Origin: an uncultured Kineothrix sp.
Lineage (GTDB): Bacteria > Bacillota > Clostridia > Lachnospirales > Lachnospiraceae
Direction of reading: 5' to 3'
Assembly (NCBI GenBank): GCA_910588855.1
Contig: CAJUSR010000001.1
Location: 186,001 to 250,000, forward strand
Length of the DNA: 64,000 bases
The notes under the pieces were generated by a model, which made no database searches, was not told the origin of the DNA, and saw only the letters and a program-made list of their open reading frames with translations. The first letter of the stretch is position 1, and every line of letters starts with the position of its first letter. The translations under genes were made by a program, and so were the position numbers. Positions 25,404-34,080 of this stretch are shown here, in pieces.

Positions 25404-26501
25404 TTATACGTTAAACCGAAATAGAATCACATCCCCATCTTTCACCACGTATTCCTTCCCTTCCATTCCAACCAGGCCCTTTTCCCTTGCCGCTGCCAAA
25501 GAGCCATGCTCTAACAAATCTTTATAATTTACTACCTCCGCTTTGATAAATCCTCTTTCAAAATCCGTATGGATTTTTCCTGCTGCCTGCGGCGCCTTTG
25601 TCCCTATCTTTATTGTCCAAGCCCTTGTCTCGTCTTCCCCTGCCGTCAAGAAGCTATGCAGCCCTAAAATACGGTAACTTGCTTTAATCAATTTTTCCAG
25701 GCCCGATTCCTTTAATCCCAAGTCTTCCAGGAACATCGCTTTTTCTTCTTCATCCAGTTCCGCAATCTCCTGCTCTATCTGGGCGCAGATTACAAATACA
25801 CCGCTGCCGTTCTCCCCGGCAAATCCCCGGACATCCGCAACTCCCTGGTTGCCTGCCCCGTCATCCGCAAGGTCATCCTCCGCCACATTCGCCGCAAAAA
25901 TAACCGGTTTATAAGTCAAGAGATTATAAGCGGAAAGCAGCCCAAGCTCATCCTCGTCTTCCGTTTCAAAAGACAGCGCCAGCTTCCCTTCTTCCAAATG
26001 CTCTTTCAGCCGTTCCAAAAGCCCCTGTTCCTTGGCAAGAGTTTTATCCATCCTCGCCCCTTTCCCTACTTTGGCAATCCTGCGTTCTAAGATTTCCAAA
26101 TCGGAAAAAATCAGCTCAAGGTTAATCGTCTCAATATCCCGCAAAGGGTTTACGCTGCCGTCTACATGCACTACATTGGAATCTTCAAAGCAGCGCACTA
26201 CATGGACAATAGCATCCACCTCCCGTATATTGCTCAAAAACTGGTTCCCCAGCCCTTCGCCTTTGGAAGCCCCCTTTACCAACCCGGCAATATCCACAAA
26301 TTCAATGACCGCAGGCGTTACTTTTTTCGATTGGTACATATCCCCCAAAAGCTTCAGCCGCTCATCCGGCACCGCTACAATCCCCACATTCGGGTCTATC
26401 GTACAGAACGGATAATTGGCAGACTCTGCCCCTGCCTTTGTCAGCGAGTTAAATAAGGTACTCTTCCCTACGTTTGGAAGACCTACGATTCCTAGTTTCA
26501 T
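25404..26501 (-). CDS. ychF: Ribosome-binding ATPase YchF
   Basis: OBG-family P-loop protein that prefers ATP over GTP and associates with ribosomes; often linked to oxidative-stress responses. In 365 residues: MKLGIVGLPNVGKSTLFNSLT (G1), switch regions with YPFCTIDPNVG, the G3 DIAGLVKGASKGEGLGNQFL, the G4 variant NVAEDD in place of NKxD, and a C-terminal TGS domain (RAWTIKIGTKAPQAAGKIHTDFERGFI). It matches the family length closely. The stand-alone gene has its own terminator. Confidence 0.96.
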   Translation of the reverse strand: MKLGIVGLPNVGKSTLFNSLTKAGAESANYPFCTIDPNVGIVAVPDERLKLLGDMYQSKKVTPAVIEFVDIAGLVKGASKGEGLGNQFLSNIREVDAIVHVVRCFEDSNVVHVDGSVNPLRDIETINLELIFSDLEILERRIAKVGKGARMDKTLAKEQGLLERLKEHLEEGKLALSFETEDEDELGLLSAYNLLTYKPVIFAANVAEDDLADDGAGNQGVADVRGFAGENGSGVFVICAQIEQEIAELDEEEKAMFLEDLGLKESGLEKLIKASYRILGLHSFLTAGEDETRAWTIKIGTKAPQAAGKIHTDFERGFIKAEVVNYKDLLEHGSLAAAREKGLVGMEGKEYVVKDGDVILFRFNV

Positions 26502-26606
26502 GATATTTTATTCCTCCGTGTTTGCCCAGTTCATTTTTATTACACATCATTACGATATAATCCTATTACAAAATGTTCCAAATCAAAGAACCTTAACAGC
26601 TATGAT

Positions 26607-26636
26607 AGTATAGCACAGCAAAGCTTTATTCATCAA
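26607..26636 (-). promoter_or_regulatory. Candidate ychF promoter
   Basis: TTGATG and TATACT with 18 bp between them on the minus strand, ~105 bp upstream of ychF. The -35 falls on the last codons of the dinD remnant. Confidence 0.4.
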
Positions 26637-26769
26637 GCATTATCGTTCCTTTTTTCGCCTTTGCTCTCAGCCTCACCATCTGCTCTCTTTCAATCTCCCG
26701 AATACTTTTTTCAGGTATTGGCAAATCCTCCGGCATCGTTCCTCCAATTTTCTCAATAGCTGTGCGCAC
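26626..26769 (-). pseudogene. C-terminal remnant of a DinD-like (damage-inducible / antirepressor family) gene
   Basis: Direct translation of the minus strand gives 47 codons ending at a stop at 26626, with no start codon upstream before a TAA. The peptide contains EKIGGTMPEDLPIPEKSI followed by a basic tail. The phrase GGTMPEDLP-x-P-x-KS-I is what I recall as the C-terminus of DinD-type DNA-damage-inducible proteins. The other ~230 residues of such a protein are absent, so this is a broken relic. It lies beside a toxin-antitoxin pair, consistent with an accessory patch. Confidence 0.6.
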
Positions 26770-26884
26770 TTATTTTCCAACAAATCGTCAGATGCATTGT
26801 GTTAGCTGTTTCACAGGCAAATTTCTCATAGGATATAAAGAATTTACTGCTGTGAACTCCGGTAGATTACACTCAATCAGAAAA

Positions 26885-27211
26885 TTATAAAACCGTTTCG
26901 CTTAACTGCCTGCGTACATCCCTGCCATCATACATAATCCGAACAATATTTACTGTATTCTGAGGTTCTTCCGGAAAATAGAATATCAGATAATAATCTA
27001 CAGGCAAAAAGCGGATTCCCCGACTATGCCACGGTTCTTCTCCATAAAGTTGATGACGCATGGGCATTTCTCCAAGGGAACGAATCATTTTCATAATCCG
27101 CCGAGTTTGCCCGATTGCAGTTTCCGGCGCAAGCAGCTCTAATACTATATGTCCATAAATATCACGCAAGTCTTGTCTTGCCTGTGCTGTATATACGATA
27201 TTCCAGCTCAT
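26885..27211 (-). CDS. RelE/ParE-family toxin
   Basis: A 108-residue toxin of a type II toxin-antitoxin system. The start MSWNIVYTAQARQDLRDIYGHI is the typical helix-strand opening of the ParE/RelE fold, with the later strands IRFLPVDYYLIFYF and VNIVRIMYDGRD. RelE members cleave mRNA on the ribosome and ParE members poison gyrase; the sequence here does not decide which. Its start overlaps the antitoxin stop by four bases (ATGA), so the pair is translationally coupled with antitoxin first. Confidence 0.88.
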   Translation of the reverse strand: MSWNIVYTAQARQDLRDIYGHIVLELLAPETAIGQTRRIMKMIRSLGEMPMRHQLYGEEPWHSRGIRFLPVDYYLIFYFPEEPQNTVNIVRIMYDGRDVRRQLSETVL

Positions 27212-27513
27212 ACACCAAAATCTCTCCTCATTTCCGCTTCAATGGTATCTGCCGAATAAACCCTGCCTGCTTTAACATCAGCCATGCCTTTTTCCATTTC
27301 CGCATCAAACTGTTCTCTGGTAAGAGAGCTGTAATTCAGCAGTTCTGTCTGCGGCAGCTTCATTTCAAACGGAATACCTCTCTGCAACACCACCTGTCTT
27401 AAAAACATACTCACGGCATTGGACATTGGGATTCCCAAACGTTCAAGCACCTGTTCCGCCTGCTCTTTGATTTCAGGTTCCACTCGTGCAAATACATTTG
27501 ATGTTCGTGCCAT
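27208..27513 (-). CDS. RelB/DinJ-family antitoxin
   Basis: About 101 residues. The N-terminus MARTSNVFARVEPEIKEQAE followed by LGIPMSNAVSMFLRQVV is the ribbon-helix-helix of RelB/DinJ antitoxins, which dimerise and bind operator DNA; the C-terminal half (EFDAEMEKGMADVKAGRV-like) would wrap the toxin. The frame stays open up to 27744, but the ATG at 27513 has an ideal AAGGAGG box 8 nt upstream and its own promoter 22 bp further, so the extension is not part of this protein. Confidence 0.88.
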   Translation of the reverse strand: MARTSNVFARVEPEIKEQAEQVLERLGIPMSNAVSMFLRQVVLQRGIPFEMKLPQTELLNYSSLTREQFDAEMEKGMADVKAGRVYSADTIEAEMRRDFGV

Positions 27514-27535
27514 AACAATCGCCTCCTTTATCTTT

Positions 27536-27564
27536 AGTATATCCATTTCGCTTGCGAAATGCAA
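27536..27564 (-). promoter_or_regulatory. Toxin-antitoxin promoter with palindromic operator
   Basis: TTGCAT and TATACT, 17 bp apart. The spacer is filled by CATTTCGCTTGCGAAATG (27544-27561), a perfect 8+2+8 palindrome, overlapped by GCTTGC/GCAAGC. A RelB dimer bound here would block RNA polymerase directly. Confidence 0.7.
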
Positions 27565-27974
27565 GCGCTTCGCATAAATACCTTCCAGAACGATTTCAGT
27601 AACTCCTTCAATATCTACGATTCTGCTGACCTCATCAAAATCGTAAGATATGCAGAAAGGACAAGACATTCTCTCATGACTTGTCTTTTCTTTCCGGGTA
27701 TTAAGGCTCAACCTATAGTTTCTAAACTCATTTTTACGTACCAATCATGTACCAATTTCACATAATCTCTTATAAAGATATAAAGACTTACATAGAAATC
27801 AAATCACTCTCAACCCCAGTATTTATCAACCTTTAAACCGTTTTATAGAGATACAGGGATTTACATGAAACAGCCTCATAAATCACTACACAATTTTTAA
27901 GGCATTTTCTAGAGCTTCTTGATTTTCAAGGGGCTCTTTAATTTTTTTCATAGGCATTCCCCCAAAATACAATA
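27565..27974. other. Spacer without a convincing gene
   Basis: Between the antitoxin promoter and the cdd terminator I see no supported gene. An open stretch on minus (27565-27744) has MSCPFC and DFDEVSRIVDIEGVTE but no family I recognise. At 27735-27760 GTACCAAT occurs twice 11 bp apart. TTATAGAGATAC-like sequences near 27780 and 27845 look like a degraded direct repeat. The patch may be leftover accessory DNA. Confidence 0.4.
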
Positions 27975-28025
27975 GCCGGGCCGGAAAGCAAACATTGGAG
28001 AAATGTATACGCTTTCCGGTCCGGC
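27975..28025 (-). terminator. Terminator of the PTS/cdd operon
   Basis: Fifteen-base GC-rich arms (GCCGGGCCGGAAAGC; one G-T wobble) with a 21-nt loop, 40 bp after the cdd stop. The U-run is weak, but the stem is strong. Confidence 0.6.
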
Positions 28026-28063
28026 ATCATTCATTTTTACACTTTTTATTCTGTACGTACTGC

Positions 28064-28462
28064 TTAATATCTCGAATATCCCCACCAGTTTGGAACAAGT
28101 TCTTCCAGGCGGATAGTCTCCATTGTATCTTTATCCAGCAAAATCTCTATGTCCTTTCCCTGCAGCCCAAGCTGCATCATGTACTCCCTGCAAACACCGC
28201 ACGGCATACATACTTTTCCATTCGCCTCTACAGCCACAATCTTCCTGATTACGCTTTCTCCATGAGTAATCATATTCGCCATAGCATTCCGTTCCGCACA
28301 AAGCCCCATAGCAGATGAAGTATTTATACATACACCGACATACACATTTCCTGCATCGGTCAGCAATGCTGCCGCAACGCTTCCTGCATTAATAAAAGAA
28401 GAAATCTGCCGTTTTCCAAGTACAGCCACAGCCGCATCGTACAGTTTTAAGAAATCCTCCAT
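28064..28462 (-). CDS. Cytidine deaminase-family protein
   Basis: A 132-residue zinc-dependent deaminase of the cytidine/blasticidin deaminase fold. The zinc motifs are present: CAERNAMAN (Cys plus catalytic Glu) and PCGVCREYMMQLG (two Cys). The C-terminus VPNWWGYSRY differs from classical Cdd. It lies 9 bp downstream of the GH1 gene as the last gene of the sugar operon, an unexpected place for pyrimidine salvage. The substrate could be cytidine or another amino-nucleobase compound; the sequence alone does not tell. The start has GGAGGAGAC upstream. Confidence 0.8.
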   Translation of the reverse strand: MEDFLKLYDAAVAVLGKRQISSFINAGSVAAALLTDAGNVYVGVCINTSSAMGLCAERNAMANMITHGESVIRKIVAVEANGKVCMPCGVCREYMMQLGLQGKDIEILLDKDTMETIRLEELVPNWWGYSRY

Positions 28463-28471
28463 GTCTCCTCC

Positions 28472-29911
28472 TTAATCCAGCTCATTCCCATTGCTTTGGA
28501 TGACATTTTTGTACCAGTAAAAAGAATCTTTTCGGATTCGTTTGCATTCTTTCGGGTCATCGTCCGTACGATCAACATAGATAAATCCATACCTTTTTTT
28601 CACGCCATTGCTTGTTGAAATCAAATCCAATGCCGACCACGGGCAATATGCCCAGACCTCTACCCCATACTCGATTGCTTTTTCCATAGCCTTAATATGT
28701 TCTCTCAAATACGAAATACGGTATTCATCATGAATCTTTCCATCTTCCGTCAATTCGTCAAACGCACCCAGACCATTTTCCGTAATCATCAACGGTTTAT
28801 TGTAACGTCCATACAAATCCCGGAACAAATACTCTAATCCGGTAGGGTCAATGCTCCAGTCCCAATCCGTCGTATCCAGATTTGGATTCTTACACATCTC
28901 ATAGAAACCGGGATGTGTTTCATATCCGGAAATCTCGCCTTTCTTGCCGGAAAGGTTCACGCCGTTATAGCGGATTTCTTTTGTACCTTCCGGGCAAGCC
29001 TTTGCACATTCGCTGGCATAATAATTAAGGGCAAGGAAATCGGAATAGCCTTCTTTAATCAGCTCCATATCCCCCTCTTCTATGTGGGGCGCCAGTCCAT
29101 GCTTTTCCAGATAAATCATGGCGGACTTTGGATAAAACCCTTTAAAATAAATATCCAGATATAATGCATTCCGCAAATCATGGGCATTTTGCGCCGCCAT
29201 CATATCTTCCGGTTTTGATGTCAAGGGATAAATGGGGGAATAGCCAAGAGCCGCTCCTACTTTCCCGCCGGGCACCAGTTCATGCACCTGCTTACAAGCT
29301 ATGGCATGCGCCAGATTCATATGGTGATTAATCTGGTACCGCAACTGATTATTGTTCCTATGTTCTTCCGGAATAAAGCATTTCTGTGTCCAATATTGTA
29401 CAATGATACTTTGTTCATTAATGGTTGTCCACAACTTTACTTTGTCTTTGAACTCGTTAATGATGTACCCGGAAAAATATGCAAAGTCTTCTACTACCTG
29501 ACGGTCCAGCCATCCTCCATATTTTTCAACAAGCGCCCAGGGAAGGTCATAATGGTAAAGCGTAACAATCGGCTCTATCCCATTTTTCAACAATTCATCA
29601 ATTAAATCACGGTAAAACCGAATCCCCTTTTCATTGACCTCTCCAACACCATCCGGGAATACCCGTGACCATGCAATGGAAAAACGGTAGGTGTTAAATC
29701 CCATTTCTTTCATCAGCGCCACATCTTCTTTAAAGTGATGATAATGGTCGCTCGCGATATCCGCATTGGCAAATCCTCTTTTTACATAATTTTCTTTGTT
29801 AATTACATCCTGCTGAGATGCCTTCTTACCATCCTCATAGGCTGCCCCTTCCACCTGATATGCGCTGGTTGCAGCACCCCACAGAAAATTCTCCGGAAAA
29901 ATATTCTTCAT
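28472..29911 (-). CDS. GH1 6-phospho-beta-glucosidase
   Basis: Cytoplasmic family-1 glycoside hydrolase that splits 6-phospho-beta-glucosides delivered by a PTS. Of 479 residues: N-terminal MKNIFPENFLWGAATSAYQVEGA, the acid/base Glu in TTINEQ (usually NEP or NEI), the nucleophile Glu in MITENGLGAFDE, and the C-terminal KRYGFIYVDRTDD loop. In phospho-glucosidases a Ser/Lys/Tyr set near the C-terminus (here STSNGVKKRYGFIYV) binds the 6-phosphate, which fits. It is co-transcribed with IIB, IIC and IIA. The natural sugar (cellobiose, salicin, arbutin or other) is unknown. Confidence 0.93.
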   Translation of the reverse strand: MKNIFPENFLWGAATSAYQVEGAAYEDGKKASQQDVINKENYVKRGFANADIASDHYHHFKEDVALMKEMGFNTYRFSIAWSRVFPDGVGEVNEKGIRFYRDLIDELLKNGIEPIVTLYHYDLPWALVEKYGGWLDRQVVEDFAYFSGYIINEFKDKVKLWTTINEQSIIVQYWTQKCFIPEEHRNNNQLRYQINHHMNLAHAIACKQVHELVPGGKVGAALGYSPIYPLTSKPEDMMAAQNAHDLRNALYLDIYFKGFYPKSAMIYLEKHGLAPHIEEGDMELIKEGYSDFLALNYYASECAKACPEGTKEIRYNGVNLSGKKGEISGYETHPGFYEMCKNPNLDTTDWDWSIDPTGLEYLFRDLYGRYNKPLMITENGLGAFDELTEDGKIHDEYRISYLREHIKAMEKAIEYGVEVWAYCPWSALDLISTSNGVKKRYGFIYVDRTDDDPKECKRIRKDSFYWYKNVIQSNGNELD

Positions 29912-29921
29912 ATGCTTCTCC

Positions 29922-30257
29922 TTATTTATGGCTTATAATCTTTAAAATATCAATCATCTGTTCCGCAAGCTGGATTTCTGACATAATGGTCATGAGCGTA
30001 TCCTGTGCATGGGCAAACAGCATAGAATACTCATATTTTTTCCCATTAGCTTCGCTTTGTATAACTTCTGTCTGTGACTTATGGGCCTGCACGATAAACT
30101 TTTTGGCCTCCTCCATCTTTTTTTCCGCCTCTGTGAAATCAAATGCTTTTGCATGGCTCAACGCATCTTTTATGCTCAGTCTTGCATCCCCTGCATTCAT
30201 AATAATCTGCATGGCTGTTGCTACTAATTCCTCGTTAAATTCTTCTCCCATTATCAC
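29922..30257 (-). CDS. PTS lactose/cellobiose-type IIA component
   Basis: A 111-residue all-helical phosphocarrier. It receives phosphate from HPr on a conserved histidine (AHKSQTEVIQ) and passes it to IIB. The family opening MQIIMNAGDARLSIKDAL and the C-terminal FAHAQDTLMTIM are present. Start at 30257 with GAAAGGGAGATG-like box. It lies between IIC and GH1 in one operon. Confidence 0.93.
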   Translation of the reverse strand: MIMGEEFNEELVATAMQIIMNAGDARLSIKDALSHAKAFDFTEAEKKMEEAKKFIVQAHKSQTEVIQSEANGKKYEYSMLFAHAQDTLMTIMSEIQLAEQMIDILKIISHK

Positions 30258-30267
30258 ATCTCCCTTT

Positions 30268-31509
30268 CTAATTTTTTTCCGTCATAGCCTGCTCTTCCAT
30301 AAGTTTTGTCTTCTCATATACTTTAAAGAACGGATACCAAATCAAAATGTTAATAGCCAAATATATTACCCACCAAATAATTGCCCGGAAATCCTCCGTC
30401 ACAAGCATACTGCTGAAAGGCGCCGGAATTTGCCCCACATGGATTAACTTTGACGGTATTTTCAGCAATCCGCCGCTCATCAATATCCATACATAGATAG
30501 GGCCTACAATCGCATTAATCCACGCAGGCAGCATCAAAATAGGGTTGAACACCACCGGGGCGCCGAACATTACCGGTTCATTGATGTTGAATATGGAAGG
30601 TACCAGGAAAACACGACCCATCGTTTTAAGCTGTTTTGATTTTGAAATGCACATCAGAAGGTTAAGCCCTAATGTAGCGCACATACCTCCAATTGTAATA
30701 AATGCCATTGTAAAAGTTGCTTCGTATGTAACAATATTTACTGCAGGCTGCCCTGCCGCCACCGCATCAATATTGGCCTGGATTCCTGTTAAGAAAATGG
30801 GCATCGTTACCGCATCCCAAAGCCAGCTTGATACGCCCACCGTATAGAAAAATGCAGGAATCAGACAAATCAGTATAAAGCCCGGCAAAGTCTGTGCAAA
30901 ATTGGTAACAGGCTTAATGGTTGCAAGCACAACCTGGAACAAGTCTATCTCCAATATATTGAACAAAACCATACTAATCGAAAGCGAAATTACAAATGGT
31001 AAAATAGTATTAATCCAACTGGTCAAAAAGTCAGGGATACTGCTGTCTTTCAGGAAATGCAGCTTTCCCCACAAATGAAAGATAATACTTACAAAAATAC
31101 CAATAATCATTCCCACAGCAATCCCGGATGCACCCAGATTACTCATCAAAGTGCCCAAATCAGCGCTTTCGCCTTTTGGCATAACGCCCATAAATAAAAT
31201 ACAAATGGCAGCAAGGCCTCCGTTAATTGTATATTCCGGGTGATTCAGCTTCTCCATACATTGATTTGTCATCATAAACGCCACAATCAATGTAATCAGC
31301 CCAAAACTGTAAGAAGCAATGGGTGAAAGATCCGGCAGTGCCGGAAGGAAGTATCTTGCAACATTATAAACATATACAACAGAACCTGTCAAAATAAACG
31401 GAACTACTTTCTGCATACAGCTTGAAACTGCCGAAAGCCAAGGTCTGCTAAACAGCTTGCTCGCTGCTGGCGCAAAGGAGTTTGCAAGCCAATCCATAAA
31501 TTTCTTCAT
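30268..31509 (-). CDS. PTS lactose/cellobiose-type IIC permease
   Basis: Membrane channel of the sugar PTS, 413 residues with about ten membrane segments. Family features: N-terminal FMDWLANSFAPAASKL, VSSCMQKVVPFILTGSVV, and the substrate region with GRVFLVPSIFNINEPVMFGAPVVFNPILMLP, where the NEP glutamate motif is a hallmark of the LacE/CelB group. It imports and phosphorylates a beta-glucoside together with the adjacent IIB and IIA. Confidence 0.94.
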   Translation of the reverse strand: MKKFMDWLANSFAPAASKLFSRPWLSAVSSCMQKVVPFILTGSVVYVYNVARYFLPALPDLSPIASYSFGLITLIVAFMMTNQCMEKLNHPEYTINGGLAAICILFMGVMPKGESADLGTLMSNLGASGIAVGMIIGIFVSIIFHLWGKLHFLKDSSIPDFLTSWINTILPFVISLSISMVLFNILEIDLFQVVLATIKPVTNFAQTLPGFILICLIPAFFYTVGVSSWLWDAVTMPIFLTGIQANIDAVAAGQPAVNIVTYEATFTMAFITIGGMCATLGLNLLMCISKSKQLKTMGRVFLVPSIFNINEPVMFGAPVVFNPILMLPAWINAIVGPIYVWILMSGGLLKIPSKLIHVGQIPAPFSSMLVTEDFRAIIWWVIYLAINILIWYPFFKVYEKTKLMEEQAMTEKN

Positions 31510-31511
31510 AA

Positions 31512-31838
31512 TTATTTTTCCTCCTTTTTATCCATAGTTTCCATTACCAGTTTCAGTAAACGTTCCCCATCCAACATTGCGTAAATATCCTGGGGAATTA
31601 CCATTACCGGAACCCCATATGGATTCGCCAGTGTCTGGAATTTATCCAACTCCGCTGCATAATGCGGCCCCAGCAGCAAAATATCAATAGAGCCAATCAT
31701 TTCCCCTGCCTCCGAATGGCTTCTTGCTTCAACACTTATGGAAAGCTTCTGTTTTTTAGCTGCCTTTCTGGCATTGCTTGCAAGAAAGCCGCTCGACATA
31801 CCTGCCCCACAACATAACAACACTTTTATATTTTCCAT
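31512..31838 (-). CDS. PTS lactose/cellobiose-type IIB component
   Basis: A 108-residue phosphotransfer protein; the phospho-cysteine is in VLLCCGAGMSSGFLASNAR near the N-terminus (Cys9/Cys10 of which one is the P-loop Cys), followed by the SIDILLLGPHYAAELDKF segment. It is the promoter-proximal gene of the operon, with AAAGGAG 11 nt before the ATG. Confidence 0.93.
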   Translation of the reverse strand: MENIKVLLCCGAGMSSGFLASNARKAAKKQKLSISVEARSHSEAGEMIGSIDILLLGPHYAAELDKFQTLANPYGVPVMVIPQDIYAMLDGERLLKLVMETMDKKEEK

Positions 31839-31897
31839 AACGTATCAATTTCTCCTTTCATTTCCCGTTTTTTCGGACGTCCTTTTTCAGTGGTTTT

Positions 31898-31926
31898 ATT
31901 ATGAACGATTTTTTTATGATTCTCAA
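31898..31926 (-). promoter_or_regulatory. PTS operon promoter
   Basis: TTGAGA and CATAAT, 17 bp apart on the minus strand, 60 bp upstream of the IIB start. The leader is AT-rich. I see no clear cre site or RAT/antiterminator hairpin, which agrees with DNA-level control by the divergent PRD regulator. Confidence 0.6.
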
Positions 31927-32032
31927 CTTGATATTTGCCTTCTATTGGTGCATCCCGATAAATATTTATTTTCCCCTTTACGGGGCATCTGTCTATGTCA
32001 TAGCCTTGCACCATAAAAGTGAAAAAGAATAG

Positions 32033-32062
32033 TTGTTTTAAAAACATTTATATGGCTATAAT
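32033..32062 (+). promoter_or_regulatory. Promoter of the divergent PRD regulator
   Basis: TTGTTT and TATAAT, 18 bp apart, about 55 bp before the regulator start at 32118. It lies back to back with the operon promoter, so the ~280-bp spacer likely holds the shared operator. Confidence 0.55.
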
Positions 32063-32117
32063 TAAACTAAAACATTTATCTGATTCAGAGGGCGAAAGAA
32101 GGAAAGAAGGTATCCGA

Positions 32118-34046
32118 ATGAAAAAGAAGCAAAACGAATTAATTCAATATCTTTCCGCACAAAACAGAACGGTTAAAAGCACAGAACTTGCCAACGTTTT
32201 ACAAATTTCCGCTCGTTCCGTAAAAAATTATGTCAGTGAAATTAACCTTCTCTATGATAAAAAGATTATCCTTTCCTCCCGCCAGGGTTACCAGATAAAC
32301 CGCCAGATTTCTTATAATCTGCTGCTTAACGAAAATTCGGATTCGACCCTGCCGCAAACCGGTGAAGAACGTGCCTTCTACATCATCAAGCAGTTGATTT
32401 TAGAACACACATCTTCGTTAAACCTTTTCGACCTTTGCGACTATTTATGCATCAGTTATTCCACCATCAAATCGGTGATTGGAAAAATGAACAAGACCTT
32501 TTCAGCCTATCATGTAGAATTTATCTGTAAAAATAATTGTGTGCAAATCGTTGGAAGCGAAAAAGATAAACGACGTTTAATTAGTTATATTATTAACGAA
32601 GAGAGCAATGCCCGTTTTCTTGATATCCAGCAACTGGGCGAATGCTTTTGCAACATTGATGTGGAGTCTTTACACAAAACCTTATTTTCTACCTTTAAAA
32701 AGCATAATTATTATTTGAATGATTTTGCTGCAGTCAATATATTGCTGCAGCTTCTCATTCTTATTGACCGGAATCTGGCAGGCAATGAACTGAATGTCGG
32801 TGAAACTGTCCTTTCTATTGAAAACCAAACCGAATTTTTATTGCTGCAGGAATTATTTGAGCAACTAGAAAATCAATTTTTGCTGCATTTGAACCCTTAT
32901 GAGAAATTTGAAATCCATATGCTGATAAAAGCCAATGCCACTTCTTCCCTTCCTACATCCAAAACGGAGCTGAAGAAATTGATTGGCAATGAATTTTTGT
33001 CTTTGACCGATTACTATGTTGCCCAGGTAAACAACCATTATCTCATCGACCTCAGTGACGAAAGATTTACCACCCCTTTCACATTACATTTGGAAAACCT
33101 AATCCTACGTGCAAAACTGGGGCGTTTTACCAGCAATCCTTTAGCCGAATCGATTAAATTGAACAATCCTATCATCTTTGATATCGCCATCTACATTGGC
33201 CTTGATTTGATGGAACGGTACAACCTCTCTATTAACGAGGATGAGATTGCATTTCTTGCCATACATATTGGTGCGGAAATTGAGCGTCAAAATATGAGCC
33301 TTACCAAAATCCGCACTGTACTTTTATGTCCAAATTACCGGAATATCTCTACGGAATTGCTGAACAATCTTCTATTTAATTTTGGCAATCAACTGGATAT
33401 TATAGGAAATGTTTATGCTGAAAATGATTTGAAAAACTTATCTTTTTCTTTGCTGCTTACCACGGTTCCGCTCAATCAGCCATATAACTGTGATGTTGTT
33501 CAAATCTCGCCTTTTAATTTGAATACACAATACAATATGATTTATAACACGATTTTAAAAAGACAGGATACCAACAAAAACAAGACATTAAGGACAAATT
33601 TCCATACTTTTTTTGAAAGCGATTTATTCCTTATCAACCCGAAATTAAATAACCGGGAACAGATTTTACATTATCTATGTGAAATACTAAAGCAAAAAGA
33701 ATATGTGGATAAAGACTTTGAATCCAGTGTGCTGAAAAGAGAGAATGCCGCCACCACTGCATTCGGCAATATTGCCATACCTCATTCCGTAGATATGAAT
33801 GCCGTCAAAACAAGCGTCTCCGTTGCCATTTCAAAAAGTGGGTTTCAATGGGGCGGAAATACCGTCTATGTAGTATTTCTTCTGGCCATTAATAAAGCTG
33901 ACAAAACTACATTTAGAGAATTGTATGAATCTCTGGCATCGCTGTTTGGGGATGAAAACATTATACTGGAAATACGCAAATGCAATTCGTTTAAAGATTT
34001 TGAACAATTAATATATAACCATACCAGCCCGCCTAAAACAATCTAA
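32118..34046 (+). CDS. PRD-domain transcriptional activator (LicR/ManR type) with EIIB- and EIIA-like domains
   Basis: A 642-residue PTS-controlled regulator. An N-terminal HTH (QYLSAQNRTVKSTELANVL, SARSVKNYVSEIN) and a second HTH (CDYLCISYSTIKSVIGKM) are followed by two PRD domains with the phosphorylatable histidines (TLHLENLILRAKLG; FLAIHIGAEIE), an EIIB-like part near residue 400 (RTVLLCPNY) and a C-terminal EIIA-Fru/Mtl domain (ENAATTAFGNIAIPHSVD, active His). Such proteins bind DNA and are switched by phosphorylation. ATG at 32118 has AGAAGG 8 nt upstream; 33 extra in-frame codons upstream cross the promoter and are rejected. It is divergent from and probably controls the PTS/GH1 operon. 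Confidence 0.9.
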   Translation: MKKKQNELIQYLSAQNRTVKSTELANVLQISARSVKNYVSEINLLYDKKIILSSRQGYQINRQISYNLLLNENSDSTLPQTGEERAFYIIKQLILEHTSSLNLFDLCDYLCISYSTIKSVIGKMNKTFSAYHVEFICKNNCVQIVGSEKDKRRLISYIINEESNARFLDIQQLGECFCNIDVESLHKTLFSTFKKHNYYLNDFAAVNILLQLLILIDRNLAGNELNVGETVLSIENQTEFLLLQELFEQLENQFLLHLNPYEKFEIHMLIKANATSSLPTSKTELKKLIGNEFLSLTDYYVAQVNNHYLIDLSDERFTTPFTLHLENLILRAKLGRFTSNPLAESIKLNNPIIFDIAIYIGLDLMERYNLSINEDEIAFLAIHIGAEIERQNMSLTKIRTVLLCPNYRNISTELLNNLLFNFGNQLDIIGNVYAENDLKNLSFSLLLTTVPLNQPYNCDVVQISPFNLNTQYNMIYNTILKRQDTNKNKTLRTNFHTFFESDLFLINPKLNNREQILHYLCEILKQKEYVDKDFESSVLKRENAATTAFGNIAIPHSVDMNAVKTSVSVAISKSGFQWGGNTVYVVFLLAINKADKTTFRELYESLASLFGDENIILEIRKCNSFKDFEQLIYNHTSPPKTI

Positions 34047-34080
34047 TTGTCTTTTCCATAAACAACAAGCGCCGTTTTTT

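Noticed and set aside
27514..27744. In-frame extension of the antitoxin including MSCPFC...
   Set aside because: It crosses the promoter and operator of the TA pair; the ATG at 27513 has an ideal ribosome binding site and the RHH N-terminus.
32019..32117. 33-codon N-terminal extension of the PRD regulator
   Set aside because: It spans the regulator's own promoter (TATAAT at 32057) and is not part of the HTH domain.
31839..32117. RAT/antiterminator element for a BglG-type regulator
   Set aside because: No overlapping terminator/antiterminator hairpins seen in the PTS leader; the regulator has DNA-binding HTH domains and not an RNA-binding CAT domain.
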